A stretch of DNA of 37,695 nucleotides. Source: an uncultured Lachnospiraceae bacterium. GTDB lineage: Bacteria; Bacillota; Clostridia; Lachnospirales; Lachnospiraceae. The notes under the pieces are model-generated. The model was given only the letters and a program-made list of their open reading frames with translations, was not told the DNA's origin and ran no database searches. Positions 16,061-23,947 of the stretch are shown here, piece by piece. Numbering within the stretch: the stretch's first letter is position 1; each line of letters starts with the position of its first letter. Where the stretch lies: contig CAMJGH010000019.1 of the NCBI GenBank assembly GCA_946405185.1, positions 1-37,695 of the forward strand, read 5' to 3'. The translations under genes and the position numbers were made by a program.

Positions 16061-17500
16061 ATGAATTATTCCATGATCGCTTACATTCTGGGGTGGGTCA
16101 CCGGCCTGCAGGGCGTGCTGATGATCCCCTCCGTCATAGCGGGGCTCATCTTCCGGGAACCCGCCGTCTGGTCGCTGGCCGGCACGGCGGCGCTGTGCCT
16201 GGTGCTGGGGGCTCCCGTTCTCTTCAAGAAGCCGAAAGAGCAGGTGATGTACGCCCGCGAAGGCTTCGTGATCGTGGGCCTCTCCTGGCTGGTCCTCTCG
16301 GTCCTCGGATGCCTGCCGTTCGTGTTTGCGGGCGCCATCCCCTCGTTTATCGACGCGCTGTTTGAGACCGTTTCGGGCTTCACCACCACCGGCGCCTCCA
16401 TCCTTGAAAACGTGGAGGCCATGCCCAAATGCCTGCTGTTCTGGCGGTCGTTCACGCACTGGATCGGCGGCATGGGCGTGCTGGTCTTTCTGCTGACCAT
16501 CCTGCCGATGGCGGGCGGCACCCACATGAACCTCATGAAGGCGGAAAGCCCGGGCCCTTCGGTGGAAAAACTGCTCCCCCGCGTCAGCGAGACCGCCAAG
16601 ATCCTCTATCTGATGTATCTGGGGCTCACCATCGTGGAGATCATCCTCCTGCTGTTGGGCCATCTGCCGCTCTTTGACGCACTGTGCCTGTCCTTCGGCA
16701 CCGCCGGCACCGGCGGGTTCGGCGTGCGCAACGATTCGGTGGCCTCGTACGGCAGCTACGCGCAGTGGGTCATCACCATCTTCATGCTGCTCTTCGGCGT
16801 CAACTTCTCCATCTACTTCCTGCTGCTGCACAAGCGTGTGAAGCAGGCGCTTTCATCCGAAGAGCTGCATGGGTACGCCATCATCGTGGGCGCGGCCATC
16901 CTGTTCATCTTCCTGCAGCTGGTGCTCTCGGGAACCGGCGGAAAGCACCCGCTTCTGGAAGCGTCGTTCCAGGTGGCTTCCATCATCACCACCACCGGGT
17001 ACTCCACGGTGGACTTCAACCAGTGGCCGGCCTTCTCGCGCACCATTCTGGTCACGCTGATGCTGGTCGGCGCCTGCGCCGGCAGCACGGGCGGCGGCTT
17101 CAAAGTCAGCCGCGCCCTGCTGTTCTTCAAGTCCATCCGCCGCCAGCTGTTCTTCTTCCTGCACCCCACCGGCGTCCGCCGCGTCACGCTGGACGGGCAC
17201 GCCATGGACCGCCAGACCATGCGGGCCGTCACGTCGTTTGCCGCTTCGTACATGGCCATCCTGATCGCGTCGGTGCTGCTGGTGAGCCTGGAAGGGTATT
17301 CGGAGACCACCAACCTGACGGCCGTCATCGCGTGCTTCAACAACATCGGACCGGGCCTGGACCTGGTGGGGCCGGCGGCCAATTTCCACTTCTTCAACCC
17401 GTTCACCAAACTGGTGCTGATCTTTGACATGCTGGCCGGGCGTCTGGAGATCTTCCCGCTGCTGCTGCTCTTCTACCCGCGCACGTGGCGGCGGCACTGA
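16061..17500 (+). CDS. trkH: Trk potassium transporter membrane subunit TrkH
   Basis: The 479-residue protein has the four membrane-pore-membrane repeats of the TrkH/KtrB family. The filter segments are visible as [29 protein letters not shown] and NNIGPGLD. The C-terminus FYPRTWRRH is typical of TrkH. It imports potassium driven by the membrane potential and is gated by TrkA, encoded just before it. The ribosome binding site (GAAGGAAA) is weaker and further from the ATG than in neighbouring genes. A terminator follows the stop. Confidence 0.95.
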   Translation: MNYSMIAYILGWVTGLQGVLMIPSVIAGLIFREPAVWSLAGTAALCLVLGAPVLFKKPKEQVMYAREGFVIVGLSWLVLSVLGCLPFVFAGAIPSFIDALFETVSGFTTTGASILENVEAMPKCLLFWRSFTHWIGGMGVLVFLLTILPMAGGTHMNLMKAESPGPSVEKLLPRVSETAKILYLMYLGLTIVEIILLLLGHLPLFDALCLSFGTAGTGGFGVRNDSVASYGSYAQWVITIFMLLFGVNFSIYFLLLHKRVKQALSSEELHGYAIIVGAAILFIFLQLVLSGTGGKHPLLEASFQVASIITTTGYSTVDFNQWPAFSRTILVTLMLVGACAGSTGGGFKVSRALLFFKSIRRQLFFFLHPTGVRRVTLDGHAMDRQTMRAVTSFAASYMAILIASVLLVSLEGYSETTNLTAVIACFNNIGPGLDLVGPAANFHFFNPFTKLVLIFDMLAGRLEIFPLLLLFYPRTWRRH

Positions 17501-17519
17501 CCGGTCTTTTCCGGCACGT

Positions 17520-17569
17520 AAAAACCCCTGCGGAGCAGCTGTTCCGCAGGGGTTTGCTATACTGTTTTT
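17520..17569. terminator. bidirectional terminator between trkH and the DUF4867 gene
   Basis: A perfect 13-base stem (17522-17534 and 17543-17555) with an 8-base loop lies between convergent genes. On the minus strand it ends in TTTTT; on the plus strand a T6 tract follows nine bases later, so it is probably stronger for the minus strand. Confidence 0.8.
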
Positions 17570-18211
17570 TCAGATCAGGCCGATGATGTCGATGTTCTCG
17601 CCCTTCAGGCCGACATAGGCGCCGTTTTTGGCTTCCTTCGCATCCGCATGGGCCAGGAGCCACTTGTTGCGGGCGGTCATCCAGCCATCCTGCACGTTCT
17701 TCACGGTGATGGCGGGCTTGTCGGTGTTGGTGCCGCGCGGCAGCACGACGATCACGCGGAAGCCCTGACCGGCCTTGGCGCTGCAGGGAGCGTAGTGGAG
17801 CGTGGTGGCATACACCTCGATGCAGGTACCCGCCGGGCAGCAGAATGCTTTCACGACCGACGTATCCAGCACGCCGTCCACGATCTCATCTTCTCTGGCC
17901 AGCAGGAAGACGGCATCGTTGACCGCCGGGATGTTGATCTCGGAATCCCGGTGGAACTCCAGGCAGTTGAGCCTGGTGTTGGTGCCGTTGCAGTAGCCGA
18001 TCTGCACCGGCATGCCGCCGTAGAGGTTATCCCGGAAATCCGCAAAGACCGGCAGCACTTCAAGACGCTCATCGGACGCCACGTAGATGGTGCCGTCTTC
18101 CGGCTGCGGCGTCAGCTCCACCAGTTTCTCCAGGAGTTCCTTCGTATCATACCCTTCGATCACACGCCCGTACGGGGCAAACTCCTTGTCGTACACGGAA
18201 TAGATCTTCAT
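17570..18211 (-). CDS. DUF4867 family protein, probable cupin fold
   Basis: The 213-residue protein resembles DUF4867, known from Clostridia and without an assigned reaction. Visible conserved stretches are MPVQIGYCNGTNTRLNCLEFHRDSE in the middle and CIEVYATTLHYAPC later. Each combines His and Glu in a way that recalls the two metal-binding motifs of cupins; this is inference. A very strong AAAGGGAGGT site precedes the ATG. It is the last gene of the operon that starts with DUF1538, 15 bases after yfcE. DUF4867 genes are, to my knowledge, often near sugar genes, but the neighbours here make purines. Confidence 0.8.
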   Translation of the reverse strand: MKIYSVYDKEFAPYGRVIEGYDTKELLEKLVELTPQPEDGTIYVASDERLEVLPVFADFRDNLYGGMPVQIGYCNGTNTRLNCLEFHRDSEINIPAVNDAVFLLAREDEIVDGVLDTSVVKAFCCPAGTCIEVYATTLHYAPCSAKAGQGFRVIVVLPRGTNTDKPAITVKNVQDGWMTARNKWLLAHADAKEAKNGAYVGLKGENIDIIGLI

Positions 18212-18226
18212 AGTGGTTACCTCCCT

Positions 18227-18772
18227 TTAAATGGCCATCCGGCCCAGTTCTCCCGCCCCTTCCATGGGCAGGATGCGGAACAGCCCGTCTTCATACAGCA
18301 TGTAGCTGCGCGGATTGCCGCCCTTCGGCAGCGCCACGGAACCGGGGTTTAATACCACGCCGAACGGCGCATTGTGCGCCGTCAGCAGGTGCGTATGCCC
18401 GTGGATCAGGACCGTTCCCGGCACGCACGGCGGCATCTGCTGTTCGTTGTAGACGTGACCGTGGGTGATGAAGAACATCCGCCCATGCTCGAACATGGTG
18501 CAGTAGTCCCCCATCATCGGGAACGGCAGCAGCATCTGGTCGATCTCCGCGTCGCAGTTGCCGCGCACCGCCAGGATCCGCTCACCGTGCCGGGACAAGA
18601 GTTCGGCCACCCGGGCCGGATCATACCCTTCGGGCACGCCGTTGCGCGGCCCGTGGTAGAGCAGATCCCCCAGAAGGACCAGGCGCTCGGCACCGCTCTT
18701 CTCAAAGATATCCAGCATTTCTTCGCAGGCTTTCGCCACGCCGTGGATATCCGATGCGAACATGAGTTTCAT
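18227..18772 (-). CDS. yfcE: YfcE-type metallophosphoesterase
   Basis: The 181-residue protein is a small calcineurin-like phosphoesterase of the YfcE/MJ0936 group. Metal ligands are visible in SDIHG (Asp8, His10), GDLLYHG, GNCDAEID, THGHVY and HGHTH. E. coli YfcE hydrolyses phosphodiesters such as bis-pNPP in vitro; its natural substrate is unknown. A GGAGGC site lies before the ATG. It follows the AICAR formyltransferase by 17 bases and precedes DUF4867 by 15, so it is an internal gene of the purine/PII operon. Confidence 0.9.
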   Translation of the reverse strand: MKLMFASDIHGVAKACEEMLDIFEKSGAERLVLLGDLLYHGPRNGVPEGYDPARVAELLSRHGERILAVRGNCDAEIDQMLLPFPMMGDYCTMFEHGRMFFITHGHVYNEQQMPPCVPGTVLIHGHTHLLTAHNAPFGVVLNPGSVALPKGGNPRSYMLYEDGLFRILPMEGAGELGRMAI

Positions 18773-18789
18773 GCGTCAGCCTCCATCGA

Positions 18790-19968
18790 TCAATGGTGGA
18801 ACAGGCGGATGCCCGTGAAGGCCATGAACATGCCGTACTCGTTGCAGGCCTCGATGACCAGATCGTCACGCACGGACCCGCCCGGCTCGGCGATGTACTT
18901 CACGCCGCTGCGGCGCGCGCGGTCGATGTTGTCGGAGAACGGGAAGAACGCGTCGGAACCCAGCGCCACATCCGTCAGCGTGGCCAGCCAGGCCTTCTTC
19001 TCCTCGCGGGTGAACTCCGCCGGGCGCTCCGTGAACACCTTCTGCCAGGCGCCGTCGCGCAGCACGTCGTCGGAATCCTCGCCGATGTAGACGTCGATGG
19101 CGTTGTCGCGGTCCGGGCGCTTGATGTCCGCCTTGAACGGCAGATTCAGCACCTTCGGGCACTGGCGCAGATACCAGTTGTCCGCCTTGGAACCGGCGAG
19201 CCTCGTGCAGTGCACGCGGGACTGCTGCCCGGCGCCGATGCCGATGGCCTGGCCGCCCTTGGCGTAGCAGACCGAGTTGGACTGCGTGTACTTCAGGGTG
19301 ATCAGGGAGATCAGCAGGTCGTTCTTGGCTTCCTCCGGAAGCTCCTTGTTCTCCGTCACCACGTTCTTGAGCAGTTCCGCGTCGATCTTCAGGTTGTTGT
19401 GGCCCTGCTCGAACGTGACGCCGAACACCTGCTTGTGCTCCAGTTCCGCCGGCACGTAGTCCGGATCGATCTCGATGACGTTGTAGTTGCCGTTCTTTTT
19501 CTGCAGCAGCAGCTCCATGGCGGCATCCGTGTAGCCAGGGGCGATGACGCCGTCAGAGACTTCGCGGCGGATCAGGCGGGCGGTATCCTCGTCACAGACA
19601 TCCGAGAGCGCGATGAAATCGCCGAACGAGCTCATGCGGTCCGCACCGCGGGCACGGGCGTAGGCGCAGGCCAGGGGCGACAGATCGCCCAGATCATCCA
19701 CCCAGTAGATCTTGGCCAGCACATCCGTCAGCGGCAGGCCGATGGCGGCGCCGGCGGGCGACACGTGCTTGAAGGACGTGGCGGCCGGATAGCCGGTAGC
19801 CTCCTTGAGCTCTTTGACCAGCTGCCAGCCGTTTAAGGCATCCATGAAGTTGATGTAGCCGGGCTTGCCGTTTCTCACGGTGACGGGCAGATCACTGCCG
19901 TCGGCCATAAAAAGGCGGGAAGGCTTCTGGTTGGGGTTGCAGCCGTACTTTAAGGCCAGCTCTTTCAT
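18790..19968 (-). CDS. purH: AICAR formyltransferase without a cyclohydrolase domain (PurH C-terminal type)
   Basis: The 392-residue protein corresponds to the AICAR transformylase half of bifunctional PurH. It formylates AICAR with 10-formyltetrahydrofolate to give FAICAR, the penultimate step of IMP synthesis. Lys67-His68 in SFKHVSPAGA match the catalytic Lys-His pair. Further family segments are KYTQSNSVCYAKGGQAIGIG, DAFFPFSDNID and AEPGGSVRD. The MGS-like IMP cyclohydrolase domain, normally about 190 residues at the N-terminus, is absent. Its task is taken by the PurO-type gene that ends three bases upstream. The ribosome binding site AAAGGAG lies within the end of that gene, so the two enzymes are made together. 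Confidence 0.93.
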   Translation of the reverse strand: MKELALKYGCNPNQKPSRLFMADGSDLPVTVRNGKPGYINFMDALNGWQLVKELKEATGYPAATSFKHVSPAGAAIGLPLTDVLAKIYWVDDLGDLSPLACAYARARGADRMSSFGDFIALSDVCDEDTARLIRREVSDGVIAPGYTDAAMELLLQKKNGNYNVIEIDPDYVPAELEHKQVFGVTFEQGHNNLKIDAELLKNVVTENKELPEEAKNDLLISLITLKYTQSNSVCYAKGGQAIGIGAGQQSRVHCTRLAGSKADNWYLRQCPKVLNLPFKADIKRPDRDNAIDVYIGEDSDDVLRDGAWQKVFTERPAEFTREEKKAWLATLTDVALGSDAFFPFSDNIDRARRSGVKYIAEPGGSVRDDLVIEACNEYGMFMAFTGIRLFHH

Positions 19969-19971
19969 GTC

Positions 19972-20685
19972 TTACTCTCCTTTGTTCTTGTTGAGGATGC
20001 GCGTTTCCGTGCTTCCGGTTTCCATATCGATCATGCGCACGAACAGCGACACTTTGTTGTCGTTATTCAGATTCTTCCAGACCATGGCGGTCCACTCGTC
20101 GATATCGTCCGCCAGATCCGTCACCTGCTCCGGCTCGCCAAAGAAGCTCGGCAGCGGGTTCCCATCGGACTGATAGGTGTGGATGAAGTGCCCCACGCCC
20201 GCCTGCGGGTTGGTGTAAGTGAAGGTGTAGCGGCGGCAGGAGGACGGATCACCGTCCGCGCTCTTTAAGATGGAGATCTCATAGAACAGCCCGCCGTCCC
20301 CGGTGCGCACCAGGCCCGAAATGCGGGGCGTGTAGTTGGGAGCGTCCGGCTCGAACTCGCGGCCGCGCAGGGACTCCTCAAACGTGGCGCCTTTTGCCAT
20401 CTCTTCATAGATGGTGTCCGTCTGGTCGCCGTTGGTGACGATGGTGTCGTTCCCGCGCACGCGCACCGGCGCGTAGATGATCAGCGACGGATCCGTCAGC
20501 TTGGAGGGATCAAAGGCCTCCGTGCGGATGCCGTCCCCTTCCTCCACGAACACGCGGTTGCGGCTGTTGGTGCTGCGGCCCATGATGAAGTAGGCGATGG
20601 CGGCTTTTTTGCCGTCAGGCGTGCGTCCGAGCACGATGCCGCGTCCGGGATAACTGTTTTCCGAGAGCAGTTTTTTCAGTTCCAT
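19972..20685 (-). CDS. purO: IMP cyclohydrolase, PurO type
   Basis: The 237-residue protein fits the PurO-like IMP cyclohydrolase family, first described in archaea and having an Ntn-hydrolase-like fold. It closes the ring of FAICAR to IMP, the last step of purine synthesis. The signature MGRSTNSRNR is at residues 35-44, and the central YTPRISGLV and GHFIHTYQSDG segments are also typical. An AAAGGAG site precedes the ATG. It sits 12 bases after the PII-like gene and 3 bases before the AICAR formyltransferase. The split into two unrelated proteins replaces bifunctional PurH; this arrangement also occurs in other Clostridia. Confidence 0.9.
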   Translation of the reverse strand: MELKKLLSENSYPGRGIVLGRTPDGKKAAIAYFIMGRSTNSRNRVFVEEGDGIRTEAFDPSKLTDPSLIIYAPVRVRGNDTIVTNGDQTDTIYEEMAKGATFEESLRGREFEPDAPNYTPRISGLVRTGDGGLFYEISILKSADGDPSSCRRYTFTYTNPQAGVGHFIHTYQSDGNPLPSFFGEPEQVTDLADDIDEWTAMVWKNLNNDNKVSLFVRMIDMETGSTETRILNKNKGE

Positions 20686-20697
20686 GAAGACTCCTTT

Positions 20698-21387
20698 CTA
20701 TTCCTCATCGGCTTCTTCGAGAAGCCGCATGCCGGCGGTTTCCGTGACCGGGAGCGAAAAGACGATGGCCTGCGCCTTCGTGCCGATCCCGGCTTTTTCC
20801 ATGATGGCACGCATGATGGCGTCGCGCGTGCCGGTTTTGACCACGATCAGGATCATCTCCTTCTCGGCGGCCAGCGAGATGCCCATGAACGTCTCGCCCT
20901 TGCGGGCCCCGGTCCCCTTGGCGTGGATCACCGTCCCGCCGCCGGCGCCGGCGCTGCGGGCCGCGTCCATGATGGGCTCCGTGTACCCCTGATTGGCGAT
21001 GGCGATCAGCAGTTCGTAGTCCGTGGCTTTCAATGTGGTTTCCTCACTCTTGATGAATTCCTGCCCGGAAAGCAGGACGTTCAGTGCCTGTTTTCCGCCT
21101 ACGGCGCTCGGCGGGATCAGAAAGGCGATGCCGGTGCCCGGCACATCGATCTGCATGCGGCGCCGCAGGGCCCGGCGGATCTCCTTCCAGGTATCCTCCG
21201 TGACCAGGGCGGTCATGACCGACTTTTCCGAGGCCTCCAGGCCGAAGGAATCCAGGATCTCCGAGACGGCCGTCCCGTGCCCGAACGACACGAACCCTAC
21301 GTCTGCTCCGTGCTCTTCAAACAGTCCGCGGAAGCGCTTTTCGCGTTTCCGGTCGGTAATGGTCACCATCAGGTACAGGTTGCTCAT
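20698..21387 (-). CDS. tandem PII-like regulatory protein
   Basis: The 229-residue protein looks like two PII-like ferredoxin-fold units joined, at about 1-107 and 121-229. The second half carries GGGTVIHAKGTG at 149-160, close to the nucleotide-binding turn of PII proteins, and the expected beta-strand MILIVVK. The canonical GlnB T-loop with its modified tyrosine is not present. PII proteins usually bind ATP, ADP or other small molecules and control a partner transporter or enzyme. It lies 12 bases after the DUF1538 membrane protein, a partner seen in related genomes, so control of that protein is the likeliest role. The ribosome binding site (AAGGCGGTG) is moderate. Confidence 0.85.
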   Translation of the reverse strand: MSNLYLMVTITDRKREKRFRGLFEEHGADVGFVSFGHGTAVSEILDSFGLEASEKSVMTALVTEDTWKEIRRALRRRMQIDVPGTGIAFLIPPSAVGGKQALNVLLSGQEFIKSEETTLKATDYELLIAIANQGYTEPIMDAARSAGAGGGTVIHAKGTGARKGETFMGISLAAEKEMILIVVKTGTRDAIMRAIMEKAGIGTKAQAIVFSLPVTETAGMRLLEEADEE

Positions 21388-21399
21388 CGGACACCGCCT

Positions 21400-22929
21400 T
21401 TACAGCAGAATGATGGCGTCTTCTTCCAGACGCTCGAAAGCCAGCATGGCGGCTTCTTCGCGCCGTCTTGCCTGCGCCAGCCGGAGCTGCGAGAACGCAC
21501 CCATCAGCTGGATGGTGATCAGCGGCGTCATGGCCACCATGGCCACCACGCCGAAAGCATCCGTAGCCAGGTTGCCGCCCACCGCCAGGCAGGCGCCCTG
21601 CGCGAACGGCAGCAGAAACGCCGCCGTCATGGGACCGGAGGCCACGCCGCCCGAGTCAAAGGCGATGGCCGTGTAAAGCCTGGGCACGGCAAACGACAGG
21701 ATCAGCGCGATGCCGTACCCGGGGATCAAAAACCACAGCACCGAGATGCCCGTCAGCACGCGCACCATGGCCAGGCCAAGCGATACCGCCACGGCCAGCG
21801 ACAGCGCCGTGCCCATGGAGGCCGCCGACACCGTGCCGTCCGTGATCTCTTCGACCTGACGGTTGAGCACGTAGACCGCCGGCTCCGCGCGGACGATGAA
21901 ATACCCCATGACCATGGCGACCGGCACCACGGCCCACCGCCCGGCGGACTGCGCGAGCACGCTGCCGAGGTAGCTGCCCGCGGGCATGAAGCCCACGTTG
22001 GCGCCCGTCAGGAACAGCACCAGCCCCAGATACGTATAGACAAGCCCCACCAGGATGCGGCCGAGCGTCCGGCGGTCCAGGTGAAGGACAAACAGCTGAA
22101 AGAAGGCAAACAGCACCATGACCGGCAGCAGCGAGACGGCGATCTCCCCCAGGTAGGTGGGAAGGGATGCCATGAACAGTCGCCACATCACCACGGAATC
22201 CTCCGCCTCCAGGAGTTCCAAGGCATTCTGGATGGCGCCCTCCGGCCGGTAGATGACGGCCAGCAGCATGACCGCCAGGATGGGCCCGACCGACGCCAGG
22301 GCCACCAGACCGAACGAATCCTCGGCCGCGCGGGCGTCGCTGCGGATGGCCGACACGCCCACGCCCAGCGCCATGATGAACGGCACCGTCATGGGGCCCG
22401 TGGTCACGCCGCCCGAGTCAAAGGCGATGGCCAGGAAATCCTTCGGCACCAGAAACGCCAGGATGAACACCACCGCGTAACTGCCGATTAGCATCCACTG
22501 CAGCGAGATGCCCACCAGCATGCGCAGCACGGCCAGCATCAGGAACAATCCGACGCCCAGCGCCACGGCGCCGATCAGCACCGGGTTGGGGATGACAGAG
22601 ATCTGGTTGGCCAGCACCTGCAGGTCCGGCTCCGACACCGTGATGACGATGCCCAGCACCAAGGCGAATGCCAGGATGATGATGACGCGCCGCGTGCGTG
22701 AAAGGCTCGCGCCCATGCGCTGGCCCATGGGGGTCATGGCCATCTCCGCGCCCAGCGTGAAGAACATCATGCCCGCGATGAGCATGACCGACCCCGTCAG
22801 GAACAACAGCAGTGTGCCCGGCGGCACCGGCGCCACCGAAAAGCACAGAAGCAGCACGATCGCCACGATGGGGACGACCGCGCTGATGGCTTCTTTCGCT
22901 TTTTCACTTAACCGGGTGCGCGTGTTCAA
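21400..22929 (-). CDS. DUF1538 membrane protein with two repeats
   Basis: The 509-residue polytopic membrane protein has two homologous halves. The signature FDSGGV(T/A)(T/S)GPMT occurs at residue 170 and again at 424, an offset of 254, half the length. This duplication and the repeated Asp-Ser-Gly-Gly element within the membrane suggest a transporter or channel with pseudo-symmetric halves; the substrate is unknown. It is followed by a tandem PII-like gene that may gate it. The start is a TTG with AGGAG about 12 bases upstream; no better start is visible nearby. It lies 46 bases after the E2-like gene and seems to begin the purine operon. Confidence 0.88.
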   Translation of the reverse strand: MNTRTRLSEKAKEAISAVVPIVAIVLLLCFSVAPVPPGTLLLFLTGSVMLIAGMMFFTLGAEMAMTPMGQRMGASLSRTRRVIIILAFALVLGIVITVSEPDLQVLANQISVIPNPVLIGAVALGVGLFLMLAVLRMLVGISLQWMLIGSYAVVFILAFLVPKDFLAIAFDSGGVTTGPMTVPFIMALGVGVSAIRSDARAAEDSFGLVALASVGPILAVMLLAVIYRPEGAIQNALELLEAEDSVVMWRLFMASLPTYLGEIAVSLLPVMVLFAFFQLFVLHLDRRTLGRILVGLVYTYLGLVLFLTGANVGFMPAGSYLGSVLAQSAGRWAVVPVAMVMGYFIVRAEPAVYVLNRQVEEITDGTVSAASMGTALSLAVAVSLGLAMVRVLTGISVLWFLIPGYGIALILSFAVPRLYTAIAFDSGGVASGPMTAAFLLPFAQGACLAVGGNLATDAFGVVAMVAMTPLITIQLMGAFSQLRLAQARRREEAAMLAFERLEEDAIILL

Positions 22930-22975
22930 TTCGGTTCCAGGTCTCCTGAAAACGGCTTTCCTGCTGCTTTATCGC

Positions 22976-23902
22976 TTACTTCTTCCGGGGCTTGCGGTCG
23001 ATCACATCCTCGCGCACCGTCTCCGGCTTTTCCAGCAGCACTTCCGGATGCATCATGATGTCGTGCATCTCCTTGAAGGCGCTGGCGTAGACAAAGCCAT
23101 CCGTGATGCGCTCGTCCACTACCACCTTGACGTCGATCATCTGTTTGGAGGTGATGGAGCCGTCCAGCTGCACCTCGTTCTTCATGTATTGTTTGCCCAG
23201 CGCCACGAAGATGGACAGCGTCCCCAGATTGTACACGTGGTGGTAGACCGGGCTGACACCCATGGAGCCCATGTTGGTCACGAAGATGCTGGTGTGGAAC
23301 GGCGACAGATCTACCAGCTTCTTGGGCAGCCACCCGTGCTTTTCCAGACGGCGGATGAAGAAGAACGCCGTGGACAGCACGAACGACGGCAGGTGGGCCA
23401 GCAAAATCTCCAGTTTGTCCAGGCCGCTGCCGTTCTCATCGTCCTCCACCTTGACGGTCTTGTCGATGGTGCTGGTCTGCTCTTCCACGCGGTCGTAGAC
23501 ATCCTTCAGCGTGGAATCCACCTCAAAGCGCGGCGTGATAATGGTGCGGTCGCCGTCAAAGTGCATGCCTTTCTTGACGACCATGGCAAACTTGATCTCG
23601 TTGCGGGCGTAGACATGGCTGCCGCCCACGAAACGGTTGATCTGCGGCACCTTGGAGATGACGCGCACCAGCGCCGCAAACAGCACGTGATAGGTGGTCA
23701 GGCCCTTCCAGCCGGCCTTGCGCTGCTGGCGCAGAAGCTTCTGCACGGCCGTCACATCGAACGAATCCTCAAACAGGACCCACGCGTCGGACTTTTCCGG
23801 CATGATGTATGGCACCACCACTTCCATGGGTGCCATGTTGCGGACCAGGAACCCGTCCTTGCGGTCTCCGTACCGCCGTTTTCTGCCTTCAAAAGGTTTC
23901 AT
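22976..23902 (-). CDS. 2-oxoacid dehydrogenase E2-like protein with altered active site
   Basis: The 308-residue protein has the CAT-like fold of the catalytic domain of dihydrolipoamide acyltransferases. TTYHVLFAALVRVISKVPQINRF and the C-terminal VVVDERITDGFVYA are the recognisable parts. It has no lipoyl domain and no E1/E3-binding domain. The catalytic motif DHRxxDG of E2 enzymes reads DERITDG at 263-269, so the active-site histidine is Glu264. No E1 or E3 genes are near. It is therefore unlikely to be a working E2; it may use another chemistry or be structural. A GAAGGGAAGAG stretch precedes the ATG. It lies between an NlpC/P60 gene and DUF1538. Confidence 0.85.
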   Translation of the reverse strand: MKPFEGRKRRYGDRKDGFLVRNMAPMEVVVPYIMPEKSDAWVLFEDSFDVTAVQKLLRQQRKAGWKGLTTYHVLFAALVRVISKVPQINRFVGGSHVYARNEIKFAMVVKKGMHFDGDRTIITPRFEVDSTLKDVYDRVEEQTSTIDKTVKVEDDENGSGLDKLEILLAHLPSFVLSTAFFFIRRLEKHGWLPKKLVDLSPFHTSIFVTNMGSMGVSPVYHHVYNLGTLSIFVALGKQYMKNEVQLDGSITSKQMIDVKVVVDERITDGFVYASAFKEMHDIMMHPEVLLEKPETVREDVIDRKPRKK

Positions 23903-23947
23903 ACTCTTCCCTTCCGGCGGTCTTCCCCCGAAAGCCGCCTGCTGGTC

